From Pseudodesulfovibrio pelocollis (lineage in GTDB: Bacteria; Desulfobacterota; Desulfovibrionia; Desulfovibrionales; Desulfovibrionaceae), in assembly GCF_030282845.1 (NCBI RefSeq), contig NZ_JASTWE010000006.1:1-64000 (forward strand): a stretch of 64,000 nucleotides of DNA. The letters run 5' to 3'. Shown one piece after another: positions 35,914 to 44,412 of this stretch (positions within the stretch are counted from its first letter, which is position 1; every line of letters starts with the position of its first letter). The position numbers and the translations under genes were made by a program. The notes below the pieces were generated by a model, which made no database searches, had not been told where the DNA came from, and saw nothing but the letters and a program-made list of their open reading frames with translations.

Positions 35914-37417
35914 TCTGCGTTCGATTTCTCTGCCAAAAATCAGCCTGAAAGGCGTCTCCCGTGGGCCTCGACACCAGCAGCCCACCCAGGGCGGCGAGCC
36001 TGACCCGTCTGTCGGACGACCTTGCCAGTTCGGCCAAATCGGCGCGCAACGCCTTGAGCCCGTCCCCGTGGCCGGGGGTTCCGCCGAACAGGGCATGGAG
36101 GGAAAGGCCGTGGGCGATGGTCTGTAGGATCAGCCGTCCCTCCTCCGAAGCCTCGACGTGTCTGACAACCTCTTTATAACACTGGTCAAACTTGGCCGGG
36201 TCCATCAACTCCGCGCCAGCGGCGTACTGGGTCGCGCCCAGTCCCGCCCGGCGGCCAAAGACCTGGGTGGCCAGGACCATGGCCCCGCCCAGCCGGTTGG
36301 CCCCGTGCATGCCCGTGGCGCACTCCCCCACCGCGAAGAGGCCGGACAGGGTCGTGGCCCCGTGCTCGTCCACCACGGCCCCGCCGTTGCCCGCGTGGGC
36401 GAAGAGTCCGGCCCTGATCTCGCCCCCGGGCGTGATCACCCGGGCGAGTCCGTCCGGGTGCAGCCCGCGCAGGAGCAGCCTGTCCAGCACGGCCTGGGGC
36501 CGGTGGTGGAAGGCCGGGCAGTGCAGGGCGCGCGCGGCGCGCAATTCGTTCAGCGCCTGCCCCACGGCCTCACTCGGATCGAGCAGGCTGGCGTCTGGCA
36601 AGACGGATTCCGGCATCATCAGCCGGTTGCCCGGGCCGAGGAGCCGGGCCGGGGTGAGGAATGCCCCGTTCTCGCGGCCCCACATGAATTGCAGATACGG
36701 CTCGTTGGCGGTCAGTACCCCGGCATCTGCCAGCATGCCAAGCCCCAGACCGGAGCTGCCGCGCCCGGCCTGATGACGGGCAAAGAGCGGGGCCGGACCG
36801 CCCAGGGCCATGATCACAGCCCGACCGCGCAGGGCCATTGGCTCACCCGTGGTCATCTCAACCCCCCACGCCCCCCAGGCCGCGCCATCGTTGGTCAGGA
36901 TGCCAAGAATCTCGACACCGTTTAAAAAGGCGACGCCGCAAGATATTGTTTTTGAATAGAATTGATTGAATGCGTCAAGAAGGTCGTCAAAAATCAGGGC
37001 ACGGGCCTCAAGGCTGCCGCAGCCCGGGAACCGAGCCCGGGCACCACGGTCGGTTTGCCGAAAGCGCAGATCGAGTGTGCTGAGTTCGCGCACCCGGGCC
37101 TCGGCCTCCTCGGCCAGGATGGCGACCAGGGCGGGGTCCATCAGACCGGGGTCGCCCAGGGCCAGCACCTCGGCACAAAAGGCGGCCCGACGCGCGTCCG
37201 TGTCCGGCAGCTGGATGCCCAGCGCGTTATTGCGGTTGGCGAAGGAAGAGCCGGTCGGCCCGGCTTCGGCCCGGACCACAGTCACCGTGAGGGACGGGTT
37301 GGCCTCGGCGGCGGCCCAGGCGGCGCGCAAGCCGGCCAGCCCTGAGCCGAGGACGAGGATGTCTGTGGTCACGTGGTTGGGCGGCCAAAGGGTGGCGGGT
37401 CGGGGGGTGACTGGCAT
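35894..37417 (-). CDS. FAD-dependent oxidoreductase (L-aspartate oxidase / fumarate reductase flavoprotein family)
   Basis: A 507-residue flavoprotein. The FAD-binding dinucleotide fold is ILVLGSGLAGLRAAWAAAEA at the N-terminus, with a later RGRAVIMALGGPAPLFARH and the family signature LFAVGECATGMHGANRLGGAMVL near residue 360-385. The last motif resembles NadB and succinate/fumarate reductase flavosubunits, but the residue pattern is shortened. No nadA or nadC is adjacent, so NAD biosynthesis is only a possibility. The gene is convergent with gmhB and is preceded by a long hairpin. Confidence 0.82.
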   Translation of the reverse strand: MPVTPRPATLWPPNHVTTDILVLGSGLAGLRAAWAAAEANPSLTVTVVRAEAGPTGSSFANRNNALGIQLPDTDARRAAFCAEVLALGDPGLMDPALVAILAEEAEARVRELSTLDLRFRQTDRGARARFPGCGSLEARALIFDDLLDAFNQFYSKTISCGVAFLNGVEILGILTNDGAAWGAWGVEMTTGEPMALRGRAVIMALGGPAPLFARHQAGRGSSGLGLGMLADAGVLTANEPYLQFMWGRENGAFLTPARLLGPGNRLMMPESVLPDASLLDPSEAVGQALNELRAARALHCPAFHHRPQAVLDRLLLRGLHPDGLARVITPGGEIRAGLFAHAGNGGAVVDEHGATTLSGLFAVGECATGMHGANRLGGAMVLATQVFGRRAGLGATQYAAGAELMDPAKFDQCYKEVVRHVEASEEGRLILQTIAHGLSLHALFGGTPGHGDGLKALRADLAELARSSDRRVRLAALGGLLVSRPTGDAFQADFWQRNRTQITPARQ

Positions 37418-37465
37418 GGGGCACCGTGGGTTTCCGGGCTGGCCGGATTGGTCTGCCCAAGTGAA

Positions 37466-37502
37466 ATTTTCCCCTGACCCCGGTCCGGGGTCAAGGGAAA
37501 AT
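37466..37502. repeat. Long hairpin between micro-ORF and FAD oxidoreductase gene
   Basis: Sixteen base pairs plus one mismatch form between 37466-37482 and 37486-37502 (arms ATTTTCCC and TGACCCCG with their complements, loop GTC). The A/T ends make it look like a bidirectional terminator-type hairpin, though no T-run extends past the stem. It lies 49 bp before the FAD gene start. Confidence 0.8.
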
Positions 37503-37546
37503 CAGGAGCACTGTGGTGCGTCCGGGTCGGGCCGAGGCCCCACTGA

Positions 37547-37669
37547 TCAGGGACGGTTCCGGTGTTTTTGGTCGAGGGCGTGCGAGACGTAGCACATCAG
37601 GATCGCGAAGCCGATCTCTAATCCGGCCATGGGTATGGCCATCCATCCCAATTCTGTCCAATAATTCAT
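37547..37669 (-). CDS. 40-residue membrane micro-protein, unrecognised
   Basis: Too short for routine calls. It starts at ATG 37669 with a very strong ribosome site GGGAGGAAGG directly before it and ends at TGA 37547-37549. The product begins MNYWTELGWMAIPMAGLEIG, continues with FAILMCYVSHAL, and ends in a basic tail DQKHRNRP. This gives one transmembrane segment of about 22 residues with a positively charged end. It sits alone between two hairpins: 37737-37760 upstream and 37466-37502 downstream. I do not recognise the family; small membrane proteins of this kind often bind a larger transporter or enzyme. Confidence 0.6.
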   Translation of the reverse strand: MNYWTELGWMAIPMAGLEIGFAILMCYVSHALDQKHRNRP

Positions 37670-37736
37670 CCTTCCTCCCATGCCCCAGGTCGGGGAAGGG
37701 CGGTCTCTACCAAGGAAGACGGTGGCCTGTAAAGGG

Positions 37737-37760
37737 AAATGGCGGCTTGGGCCGCCATTT
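37737..37760 (-). terminator. Hairpin terminator after the HD-ddl-waaA-kdsB-carA-TPR run
   Basis: A perfect 10-bp stem AAATGGCGGC / GCCGCCATTT with a 4-nt loop lies 26 bp after the TPR stop codon on the minus strand. A short T-rich stretch (ATTTCCCTTT) follows on that strand. Confidence 0.75.
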
Positions 37761-37786
37761 GTAAAGGGTCGCGAGATCGTTTCCGG

Positions 37787-38590
37787 CTACTCGGCCATTT
37801 TTTTCCTGGCGAATTTGAGCATTTTTACCGCCTCGGCGAAGTCGGGATTGAGGCTGACGGCGGCTTCGGCGGCCCGGGCCATCTTGGCCCACTTGCGCCA
37901 GTCGTAGTAGAGGCGGCCGACGTTGTAGTGCAGGTACTCGTCGCCGTGGCTCAGGCTGAGCGCCTTGATGTAGTATTTTTCGGCGGTGTCGTAGTCCTTC
38001 ATCTTGCGCAGGACCATGCCGATGCGGTTGTACAGGTGGATGGCGTTGGGGTCGTCGCGCAGGGCGTCGTCCAGCATGTGAAAGGCTTCCTTGTAGCGGT
38101 CCGCATTGAGGTAGCGGTCCGCGATGTCGGCCTTGAGGTCCGTGTCGCCGCCGAACTCCCTGACCAAGGTGTCGAAGACCTTGCCTGCCTCGTCCCACTG
38201 TTGCTGGTCGAGCAGGGCCTGGCCCTTTTCAAGGGCCTCGCGCTTTTTGGCAACGATGGCCTGCATGTCATCCTGGACTTCCTCGTTGAGCACCTTCTGC
38301 AATTCCTGTAGCAGCTCGCGCATGGCGTCGAGCAGGGCGCGTTCCTTGCCCGGCTCGTAGCTGATGACCAGCGGGTAGAGCTTGCGCAGGTCCGGGTCGT
38401 TGCTCAGGTTGTAGGTGACCTTCTTGAGGAGATCCTCGAACTCGTCGCGCTCGGACTTGATGGTCGGGGTCTTGAGCAGCAGGATGAGGCCGTCGTGAAT
38501 ACACTGGACGGCGTTCATGTACTTGCCCTTCTTGAGCATGGTGTTGACCATGTTCAGTTTTTTTCGTGCGTTGACCAGTTCGGATGACAT
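37787..38590 (-). CDS. TPR protein, cytoplasmic, function unknown
   Basis: A 267-residue protein without a signal peptide. The N-terminal half is helical with ARKKLNMVNTMLKKGKYMNA and a coiled stretch (AMRELLQELQKVLNEEVQ); the C-terminal half has TPR units (GQALLDQQQWDEAGKVFDTL, DRYLNADRYKEAFHMLDDAL, NRIGMVLRKMKDYDTAEKYY, YNVGRLYYDWRKWAKMARAA). It follows carA by 42 bp and ends the operon at a terminator hairpin. It is similar in style to the TPR protein at 17310-18308. No substrate or partner can be read from the sequence. Confidence 0.85.
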   Translation of the reverse strand: MSSELVNARKKLNMVNTMLKKGKYMNAVQCIHDGLILLLKTPTIKSERDEFEDLLKKVTYNLSNDPDLRKLYPLVISYEPGKERALLDAMRELLQELQKVLNEEVQDDMQAIVAKKREALEKGQALLDQQQWDEAGKVFDTLVREFGGDTDLKADIADRYLNADRYKEAFHMLDDALRDDPNAIHLYNRIGMVLRKMKDYDTAEKYYIKALSLSHGDEYLHYNVGRLYYDWRKWAKMARAAEAAVSLNPDFAEAVKMLKFARKKMAE

Positions 38591-38632
38591 GCGTACCTGC
38601 CCTTTGCGTTGGTGCCGGTTCGGATGAGGCGC

Positions 38633-39757
38633 CTATTTTCCGGTGCTGTCCCTGACCATATCACGAAAACGCGGGAAGAAATAGCGGCTGTCGTGGGGGC
38701 CGGGTCCGGCTTCGGGGTGGTGCTGGATGGCCAACATTGGCTTTTCCCTGTGACGGAATCCCTCGAGGGTTCTGTCATTCAAGTTCATATGCGTGGGTTC
38801 GAGAAAATTCAAGCCCTCGATGCCCACGCAAAAGCCGTGGTTCTGGGAGGAGATTTCGATCTTCTCGGTTTGCAGGTCGATGACCGGGTGGTTGCAGCCG
38901 TGGTGGCCGAACTTGAGCTTGTAGGTGGTGCCGCCCATGGCCAGCCCGAGAATCTGGTGCCCCAGGCAGATGCCCGCCAGGGGCAGATCGGCCGCAAGCT
39001 CGCGGGTGGCCGCCACGGCCGTGGTCACGGCGGCCGGGTCGCCTGGGCCGTTGGACAGGAACACCGCGTCCGGCCCAAGCTCGCGCACCTGGGCCGCGCT
39101 GTAGCAGGAGGGCACCACGAGCATGTCGAATCCCTGGTCGGCCAGCAGCCGCAGGATGTTCCACTTGATGCCGAAATCGTAGACCACCAGCCTGGGGCCG
39201 GTGCCCTGCCAGGCGAAATCCTTGAGATCGTCGATGAAGACCGGGCGCGTGCCGTCCCAGGTGTAGGGCTTGTCGCAGGAGACGCGGTCGGCCAGATTCA
39301 GGCCTTCCATGCTCTCGATGGCCCTGGCCCGGTCCACCAGTTCGTCGGGCGAGACGTTGCCGGTGGCCATGAAGCCCCGTTGGGCGCCGTGGATGCGCAG
39401 GTGGCGGGTCAGGGCGCGGGTGTCGATGCCCTCGATGCCCATGACTCCGGCCTGTGCGAGATAGTCGGGCAGGGACATGGTCGAGCGCCAGTTGCTCGGG
39501 GTCTTGCAGCACTCCTTGACAATGAAGGCCGCCGCCTGGACCCTGGCCGACTCCACATCCTCGGGGTTGACGCCGTAGTTGCCGATGAGGGGGTATGCCA
39601 TGACCACCATCTGGCCGGTGTAGGAGGGGTCGGTCAGGATCTCCTGATAGCCGGTCATGCCGGTGTTGAAGATGACCTCGCCGCTGGCCTCGCCTTGGCC
39701 GGTGAAACTTGATCCCCTGAAAATGGTGCCGTCTTCCAGGGCCAGGATAGCTTTCAT
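38633..39757 (-). CDS. carA: Carbamoyl-phosphate synthase small (glutaminase) subunit
   Basis: Supplies ammonia from glutamine for carbamoyl phosphate in pyrimidine and arginine synthesis; 374 residues. N-terminal [23 protein letters not shown], a class-I glutamine amidotransferase domain with [10 protein letters not shown] and the catalytic Cys in [13 protein letters not shown], and the C-terminal [13 protein letters not shown] with the His/Glu pair. ATG 39757 shares one base with the kdsB stop (TGATG); a GTG at 39760 is an alternative. carB is not in the window. Confidence 0.97.
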   Translation of the reverse strand: MKAILALEDGTIFRGSSFTGQGEASGEVIFNTGMTGYQEILTDPSYTGQMVVMAYPLIGNYGVNPEDVESARVQAAAFIVKECCKTPSNWRSTMSLPDYLAQAGVMGIEGIDTRALTRHLRIHGAQRGFMATGNVSPDELVDRARAIESMEGLNLADRVSCDKPYTWDGTRPVFIDDLKDFAWQGTGPRLVVYDFGIKWNILRLLADQGFDMLVVPSCYSAAQVRELGPDAVFLSNGPGDPAAVTTAVAATRELAADLPLAGICLGHQILGLAMGGTTYKLKFGHHGCNHPVIDLQTEKIEISSQNHGFCVGIEGLNFLEPTHMNLNDRTLEGFRHREKPMLAIQHHPEAGPGPHDSRYFFPRFRDMVRDSTGK

Positions 39758-40497
39758 CACTCGTTCTCCAGAATATGCTTCACTTTTTCAAGGTCTTCGG
39801 GCCTGTCCACGCCGTGGCAGGCATGCCTCGTCTCGGTCACGTATATGTCCACGCCGTCTTCGAGCAGGCGCAGTTGCTCCAGTTTTTCCCGCAGCTCCAG
39901 CGGGCTCGGCTCAAGTTGGCCGAATCGTCGCAGGGCCTCCATGCGGAAGGCGTACAGCCCGATGTGCAGCAGGTGGCCGCCGGGCTCGGCGTCGCGGTCA
40001 AAGGGGACCACGGCGCGGGAGAAATACAGGGCGCGGCCATTGCGCGCCCGGACCACCTTGACCCTGTCGGGCGAGGCCGCCTCGGCCGTGCTCATGGGCG
40101 TGGCCAGGGTGGCCACGCGCACCTCGGGCGATGAGAACGGGGTGAGCAGTTCGGTGAGCATCGCCGGTTCGAGGCAGGGCTCGTCGCCCTGGATGTTGAC
40201 CACCACGGCCTCGGGGGAGAGGCCCAGGGCCAGGGCCGCTTCCAGCACCCGGTCCGTGCCGCTCTGGTGATGGCTGCCGGTCATGACCACGGGCACGCCG
40301 AGGCTGCGGGCGGCGTCGAAGATGCGCGCATCGTCCGTGGCCAGGGTCACGCTGCCAAGCTGCGGGCAGCGGCTGGCCCGGGCGTGGACGTGCCAGAACA
40401 TGGGCCTGCCCTTGATTTCGACCAGGGGCTTGCCCGGAAAGCGCGACGACTCGTACCGCGCCGGGATGATGCCGTGACACTCGGGAAATGTGCTCAT
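39757..40497 (-). CDS. kdsB: CMP-KDO synthetase
   Basis: Activates KDO with CTP for LPS assembly; 246 residues. The nucleotidyl-transfer motif [17 protein letters not shown] is at the N-terminus, and [19 protein letters not shown] and the C-terminal [13 protein letters not shown] complete the family pattern. It sits directly before carA with one shared base, and after waaA, whose substrate CMP-KDO it makes. Confidence 0.96.
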   Translation of the reverse strand: MSTFPECHGIIPARYESSRFPGKPLVEIKGRPMFWHVHARASRCPQLGSVTLATDDARIFDAARSLGVPVVMTGSHHQSGTDRVLEAALALGLSPEAVVVNIQGDEPCLEPAMLTELLTPFSSPEVRVATLATPMSTAEAASPDRVKVVRARNGRALYFSRAVVPFDRDAEPGGHLLHIGLYAFRMEALRRFGQLEPSPLELREKLEQLRLLEDGVDIYVTETRHACHGVDRPEDLEKVKHILENE

Positions 40498-40518
40498 CTC
40501 GTCTCGTGAAGAGGGTTG

Positions 40519-41820
40519 TTAATCCTTATCGAGAAAATCGGCAACCTGTTTGCGCACCGCTGCCGCGCCGCCCCTGCGATCCTTGATGTAGGCCGCGCCC
40601 CTGGCCGAGACATGGTCACGCGAGGGCGTGTCGTCAAGCAGGCGCAGCAGGGCGGCGAGGGCCTCGACCGGGTCGGCGGCGCGCACGGCCAGCCCGCTGT
40701 CAAAGATTTCCCGGCCGACCCAGGCGAAGTTGCTCCAGTGCGGCCCGATGACCGGCACCACGCCCCGGGTGATGGGCTCAAGGAAGTTCTGCCCGCCAAG
40801 CGGAGCCAGGGAGCCGCCCACAAAGGCGGCCCGGGCCAGACCATAGGCCGGGAGCAACTCGCCAAAGGTGTCCCAGAGTACCACCGAGCCGGGCGCGACC
40901 GGGGCGGTCAGGCGCGAGCGTTCGGCGCAGGACAGCCCGGCGCGGTCCAGCGCCCTGCTCCACAGGGGGATGTGGTGCAGATGGCGCGGGAAGAGGCCGA
41001 TGACGGCCTCGGGACGGGCGCGCAGCAGTCCGGCGGCCAGCCCGGCCACCTCGGCCAGTTCTTGTTTGCGCACCGAGCCGAAGACCACCAAGGGCGAGTC
41101 TTCCGGGATGATGCCCGCCAGAGGGTTGTCGTCATGGCCAGTCGGGCCAGTCGGGCCAGTCGGGCCGGGCGCGGTCATGCGGTCGAACTTGATGTTGGGC
41201 ATGACCAGGACGCGGTCGCGGCCGAACAGGGTGGCGAAGCGGTGGCCGTCGGCCTCGGACACGGCCATGATCCGGTCCGGTGCCAGGGCGCGGAAGAGTC
41301 CGGGCCAGGCCAGATAGCCGCCCAGGCTGCGGGCGGTCATGCGCCCATTGGCCAGCAGCACCCGCGTGCCCTGCCTGCGGCAGGCGTCGAGGAACCCGGG
41401 CCACAGCTCGGTTTCGAGGATCAGGGCGCAGCGCGGGCGCACATGGGCCACGGTCCGGCGCATGATCGAAGGCGCGTCCAGGGGAAAATACCAGGGCTGC
41501 ACGGCCAGCCCCTGCTTGCGGCCGTTGATGTCGTCGGCCGCGCGGCACAGGGTTTCAAACCCCTGCCGGGTGGCCGAGGTGGCGAGGACGCGCAAGGGAC
41601 CGCCGTCGGGCGGGACCATGTCCTTGAGCACCTCCCAGGCAAGATACGCCTCGCCGCCGCTGGCCGCCTGGACCCAGAGATCGGCCCGGGCGGGCAGGCC
41701 GCCGGTCAGGGTGCGCTGGTCCCAGCCCTCGCGCAGGCGGTGATTGAGCCTGAGCATGGGGGAGGCGCACTTCCAGAGCGCGTTGTACGCGGTCAGGGCC
41801 GCGTCGATGCCCTTGGCCAT
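40519..41820 (-). CDS. waaA: KDO transferase WaaA (KdtA)
   Basis: Transfers KDO from CMP-KDO to lipid A; 433 residues. The acceptor-side domain has the catalytic Glu57 in WVQAASGGEAYLAW and ILETELWPGFLDACRR; the donor-side GT-B domain has FGSVRKQELAEV, PRHLHHIPLWSRAL and FVGGSLAPLGGQNFLEP. A small Pro-Gly-Thr repeat (GPTGPTGPTG) occupies the inter-domain linker. An N-terminal hydrophobic anchor is less evident than in E. coli WaaA. The gap to ddl is 3 bp. Confidence 0.94.
   Translation of the reverse strand: MAKGIDAALTAYNALWKCASPMLRLNHRLREGWDQRTLTGGLPARADLWVQAASGGEAYLAWEVLKDMVPPDGGPLRVLATSATRQGFETLCRAADDINGRKQGLAVQPWYFPLDAPSIMRRTVAHVRPRCALILETELWPGFLDACRRQGTRVLLANGRMTARSLGGYLAWPGLFRALAPDRIMAVSEADGHRFATLFGRDRVLVMPNIKFDRMTAPGPTGPTGPTGHDDNPLAGIIPEDSPLVVFGSVRKQELAEVAGLAAGLLRARPEAVIGLFPRHLHHIPLWSRALDRAGLSCAERSRLTAPVAPGSVVLWDTFGELLPAYGLARAAFVGGSLAPLGGQNFLEPITRGVVPVIGPHWSNFAWVGREIFDSGLAVRAADPVEALAALLRLLDDTPSRDHVSARGAAYIKDRRGGAAAVRKQVADFLDKD
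41136..41166. repeat. Triplicated 9-bp repeat within waaA
   Basis: GGCCAGTCG occurs three times in direct succession (41136-41162) with a partial fourth. The unit is nine bases, so copy changes keep the frame and lengthen or shorten a Gly-Pro-Thr linker in WaaA. Confidence 0.9.
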
Positions 41821-41823
41821 GGC

Positions 41824-42738
41824 CTAGCGGCCCCGCTCTTCAAGGCCGAGGCGGATCAGTTCGGCGATGAGGGAGTCAAAGGGCAGGCCGGCCTGGGCAG
41901 CGGCGCGCGGCAGCAGGCTGGTAGGGGTCATGCCCGGCAGGGTGTTGACCTCAAGCAGATACGGGGTGCCGTCGCCGGACAGGATGAAGTCGCCCCGGCT
42001 GTAGCCGGTCAGGCCCAGGGCCTTGTGGGCCGTGACCATGAGCGACTGGACGTGCTGCGTCACCTCGTCGGGCACGGGCGCGGGACAGACCTCCTCGGCC
42101 CCGTCCTCGGCGTACTTGTTTTGGTAGTCGAAGAAGGCCGCTCCGCCCTTGGGGGTGATCATGATCAGGGGCAGGGGACGGTCGTCGAGCACGGCGCAGG
42201 TCAGCTCCACGCCGGGGATGAATGTTTCCACCAGGGCGGACTGGCACAGGGAGAAGACTGTGTCCAAGGCGGCCGGAAACTCGTCCGCCGTGTGCACGAG
42301 GCTCATGCCCAGGCTGGAGCCGCCCTTGTTGGGTTTGACGAACACGGGCAGCGGCAGCCTGGGCGGGGTATCCACCCCCTGCACCCGGGTGACGAACTGC
42401 CAGGCCGGAGTGGGGATGCCCACGGACTCGAAGACCTCCTTGGAGGCCGCCTTGTTCAGGGCCAGGTAGGAGGCGGCGGCACCGGCCCCCTGGTAGGGAC
42501 AGCCCGCCTTGTCGAGCACTGCCTGGATCAGGCCGTCCTCGCCGGGCGTGCCGTGCAGGTTGATGAAGGCGAAGTCCGCCTCGCGGGCCACGCGCAAGAG
42601 GTTCTGGAAGTCCTCCGCCGGGTCGAGGAAGGTGACGTCGTGGCCCAGTTGTTCCAGGGCCGAGTTGATCTTTCGTGCGCCCGAGAGGGAGACCTCCCGT
42701 TCGTCAGACCAGCCGCCCGCAATCAAAATCACATGCAT
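41824..42738 (-). CDS. ddl: D-alanine--D-alanine ligase
   Basis: ATP-grasp enzyme making the D-Ala-D-Ala dipeptide for peptidoglycan; 304 residues. Features: GGWSDEREVSLSGA, INLHGTPGEDGLIQAVLD, the ATP-binding PVFVKPNKGGSSLGMS, ETFIPGVELTCAVLDD, and LLEVNTLPGMTPTSLLP with the metal ligands. Its start overlaps the HD gene by 35 bp, and waaA follows after three bases, so the unit is tightly coupled. Two cell-envelope genes with one nucleotide-precursor gene in one operon fits co-supply of envelope growth. Confidence 0.96.
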   Translation of the reverse strand: MHVILIAGGWSDEREVSLSGARKINSALEQLGHDVTFLDPAEDFQNLLRVAREADFAFINLHGTPGEDGLIQAVLDKAGCPYQGAGAAASYLALNKAASKEVFESVGIPTPAWQFVTRVQGVDTPPRLPLPVFVKPNKGGSSLGMSLVHTADEFPAALDTVFSLCQSALVETFIPGVELTCAVLDDRPLPLIMITPKGGAAFFDYQNKYAEDGAEEVCPAPVPDEVTQHVQSLMVTAHKALGLTGYSRGDFILSGDGTPYLLEVNTLPGMTPTSLLPRAAAQAGLPFDSLIAELIRLGLEERGR

Positions 42739-43345
42739 TCAGATCTACCTCAAGAGTGTCGCAGAGCAGCGCTTCGAGTTCCATGGCCTGCGCCCTGGTC
42801 ATCTCGATGCGTTGGCGAATGGCTTCGGTGACGCCGTAGCGGGCGTCGAGATCCCGGAACCGGGATTCGATGCTGACCAGCGTGTCGTGGCGGACGCGCT
42901 TGTCCGCGTAGATGACCGCCAGCGGCGTGAAATAGTCGGCAAGGTCCAGGGGAAAAGGCCAGTAGACGTGGTGGGTGACGCCGGTGGCGATGGCCGGGTT
43001 GCCAGTCAGGGCCACGGTCCATGCGCCGCCCAGTTGGCTGTGGTTGCCGCCGTGGCGGATGGAGTAGGACTTGGCGATGTCGTGGAGCAGGGCCGAGGCG
43101 CGCACCGTGGGCACGTCCACGGCCATGCCCAGCTCCCGGGCGCGCAGGGCCAGGAAGGTCGCAACCCGGGCCACTACCAGGCTGTGGGCGGCCACGTTGT
43201 CGAGCATGGCAAAGACGCTCCAGTGCTCCATGCACCGGGCATCGTCAGGCACCGCGAGCCCCGGGTCGACGACCACGGGCGGCGGCGCGGGCAGGGGCGA
43301 GCGCATCTCGAGGCATGGGGCAGGGGCGGGCTTGCGGGCGTTCAT
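42704..43345 (-). CDS. HD domain phosphohydrolase-family protein
   Basis: A 213-residue protein with a canonical HD core: H in NVAAHSLVVAR, ALLHDIAKSYS, then GVTHHVYWPF and IYADKRVRHDTLV. The N-terminal 35 residues are Pro-rich. Such enzymes hydrolyse nucleotides or phosphomonoesters; the exact substrate cannot be read. It is the first gene of the minus-strand run; a weak GGAAA ribosome site precedes ATG 43345. Its end overlaps ddl by 35 bp. Confidence 0.86.
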   Translation of the reverse strand: MNARKPAPAPCLEMRSPLPAPPPVVVDPGLAVPDDARCMEHWSVFAMLDNVAAHSLVVARVATFLALRARELGMAVDVPTVRASALLHDIAKSYSIRHGGNHSQLGGAWTVALTGNPAIATGVTHHVYWPFPLDLADYFTPLAVIYADKRVRHDTLVSIESRFRDLDARYGVTEAIRQRIEMTRAQAMELEALLCDTLEVDLNACDFDCGRLV

Positions 43346-43661
43346 CGCGGTTTCCGTGCCGATCGCCGGGCACTGGTCGTCTGGCCGGGGGCATCATTGC
43401 GTCCGGCTGCTCCAACCTACCAGCAGGCGGGGGAAAAATAAAGCGCGCCGGATCGGGAAGATGGCATTTCCTCCTGTCCCGGCGTGGCCGCTGGCCGGGA
43501 AGGCGGGCGGTCTTGTCCGGGACGCGAGCCATGGCCCCTGTCGCAGCCCGAGCGTCCGGCGTGCGTCAAGCGGGTTCCCGCGATGGTGAACCCGCTGTGC
43601 GCCCCAATCGGGAGCCGCCTGATGATCACGGGGCGGCCCCCTTCCGTCAACTGCGTTCTTG
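43346..43661. other. 316-bp gap, nothing clear
   Basis: Several short overlapping frames are open on both strands, including a minus frame from TTG 43650, but none has a ribosome site, family motif or codon pattern that would set it apart from GC-rich background. No hairpin or repeat stands out. Confidence 0.5.
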
Positions 43662-44075
43662 CTATTCCGTGGTCCAGGGAAGGCCCTGGAAAACGCGGGC
43701 ACGTTGCCTGCGCCGGATGCCCCGTCCCTGAATGGCTCCCGGGCCGAACCCGAATCCTCTGCCGGGCGCGAGGTTGCCCACTTCCTGCGCCATGGCCCGG
43801 TTCATGAGCCGGGCAGGGCGGCCGACATCAGGGGCGGTGACACCGGAGTCAACCCCCTGGGCAAAGCCGGTTCCCATGCCGCGCCCGAAGCCACGTCCCT
43901 GGCCCGGACCCGAGGCGGGATCGGCCGGCCATTGGCACCATCCGCAACCGTATCCACGGCCCATGCCGCCGCATCCCCGGCCCTGGCCGCCGAAACTCCG
44001 TCCCGCGTTCTGTGGCCGGATGGAATCGGTGGCGGTGAAACCTTGTCCGAATTTTCGATTGGTGAAGAAGGGCAT
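43662..44075 (-). CDS. Gly/Arg-rich small protein with Cys cluster, unrecognised
   Basis: A 137-residue protein starting MPFFTNRKFGQGF at ATG 44075 with a strong GGGAGG 5 nt before it. The centre is Gly-rich with a Cys/Trp cluster (GRGCGGMGRGYGCGWCQWP), then GQGRGFGRGMGTGF, a conserved-looking PARLMNRAMAQEVGN, and a basic end. It resembles the Gly-rich DUF5320-type proteins that sit near iron-molybdenum-cofactor-like genes in anaerobes, but that link is only a resemblance. No signal peptide or membrane segment. It is divergent from hypD. Metal binding through the three clustered Cys is possible (inference). Confidence 0.65.
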   Translation of the reverse strand: MPFFTNRKFGQGFTATDSIRPQNAGRSFGGQGRGCGGMGRGYGCGWCQWPADPASGPGQGRGFGRGMGTGFAQGVDSGVTAPDVGRPARLMNRAMAQEVGNLAPGRGFGFGPGAIQGRGIRRRQRARVFQGLPWTTE

Positions 44076-44149
44076 GAATACCTCCCTTGTTGTGGCCGGT
44101 TCCGGCCGGTTCGGACCGCCTTTGCATTGCGCGGTCATCTGTAAGAATG

Positions 44150-44177
44150 AAGATATGCTCATGCGTCAAGGTGTCAA
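44150..44177 (-). promoter_or_regulatory. Promoter of the Gly/Cys-rich gene
   Basis: On the minus strand, TTGACA (44177-44172) and TATCTT (44155-44150) are spaced by 16 bp, about 75 nt upstream of the Gly/Cys-rich start codon. The -35 is a perfect match. Confidence 0.6.
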
Positions 44178-44185
44178 GATTAAAA

Positions 44186-44199
44186 TGAACATATGTTCA
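44186..44199. promoter_or_regulatory. Perfect 14-bp palindrome TGAACATATGTTCA, probable operator
   Basis: The palindrome sits in an AT-rich stretch 8 bp upstream of the -35 box of the Gly/Cys-rich gene and 213 bp before the hypD start. Half-sites TGAACA...TGTTCA are of the type bound by ArsR/SmtB-family metal sensors. The rest of the 337-bp gap (44076-44412) holds no gene; a small CTGCA-AA-TGCAG repeat lies at 44229-44240. Confidence 0.6.
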
Positions 44200-44412
44200 C
44201 AAAAGTTTGGCCACGAATAAAATAAACTCTGCAAATGCAGTGTGTTTTGCTCCTGCGCGTTGGCGGTAATCAGTGCGGTGCACCGGGTTGAGCAAAGGCA
44301 AATGTCACATCAGGTGTTCGTGCCGGGATTTTGTTTGCCCGTTGGGTGCAATCGGTATATGGAAAGTCCTGACCCTGAAGCCGGGGTGACACTTTCAATA
44401 CGGGGGGATGGT

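Noticed and set aside
43346-43661. Small minus-strand gene starting at TTG 43650 (77 residues)
   Set aside because: No ribosome site, no recognisable motif, and overlapping open frames on both strands of similar quality.
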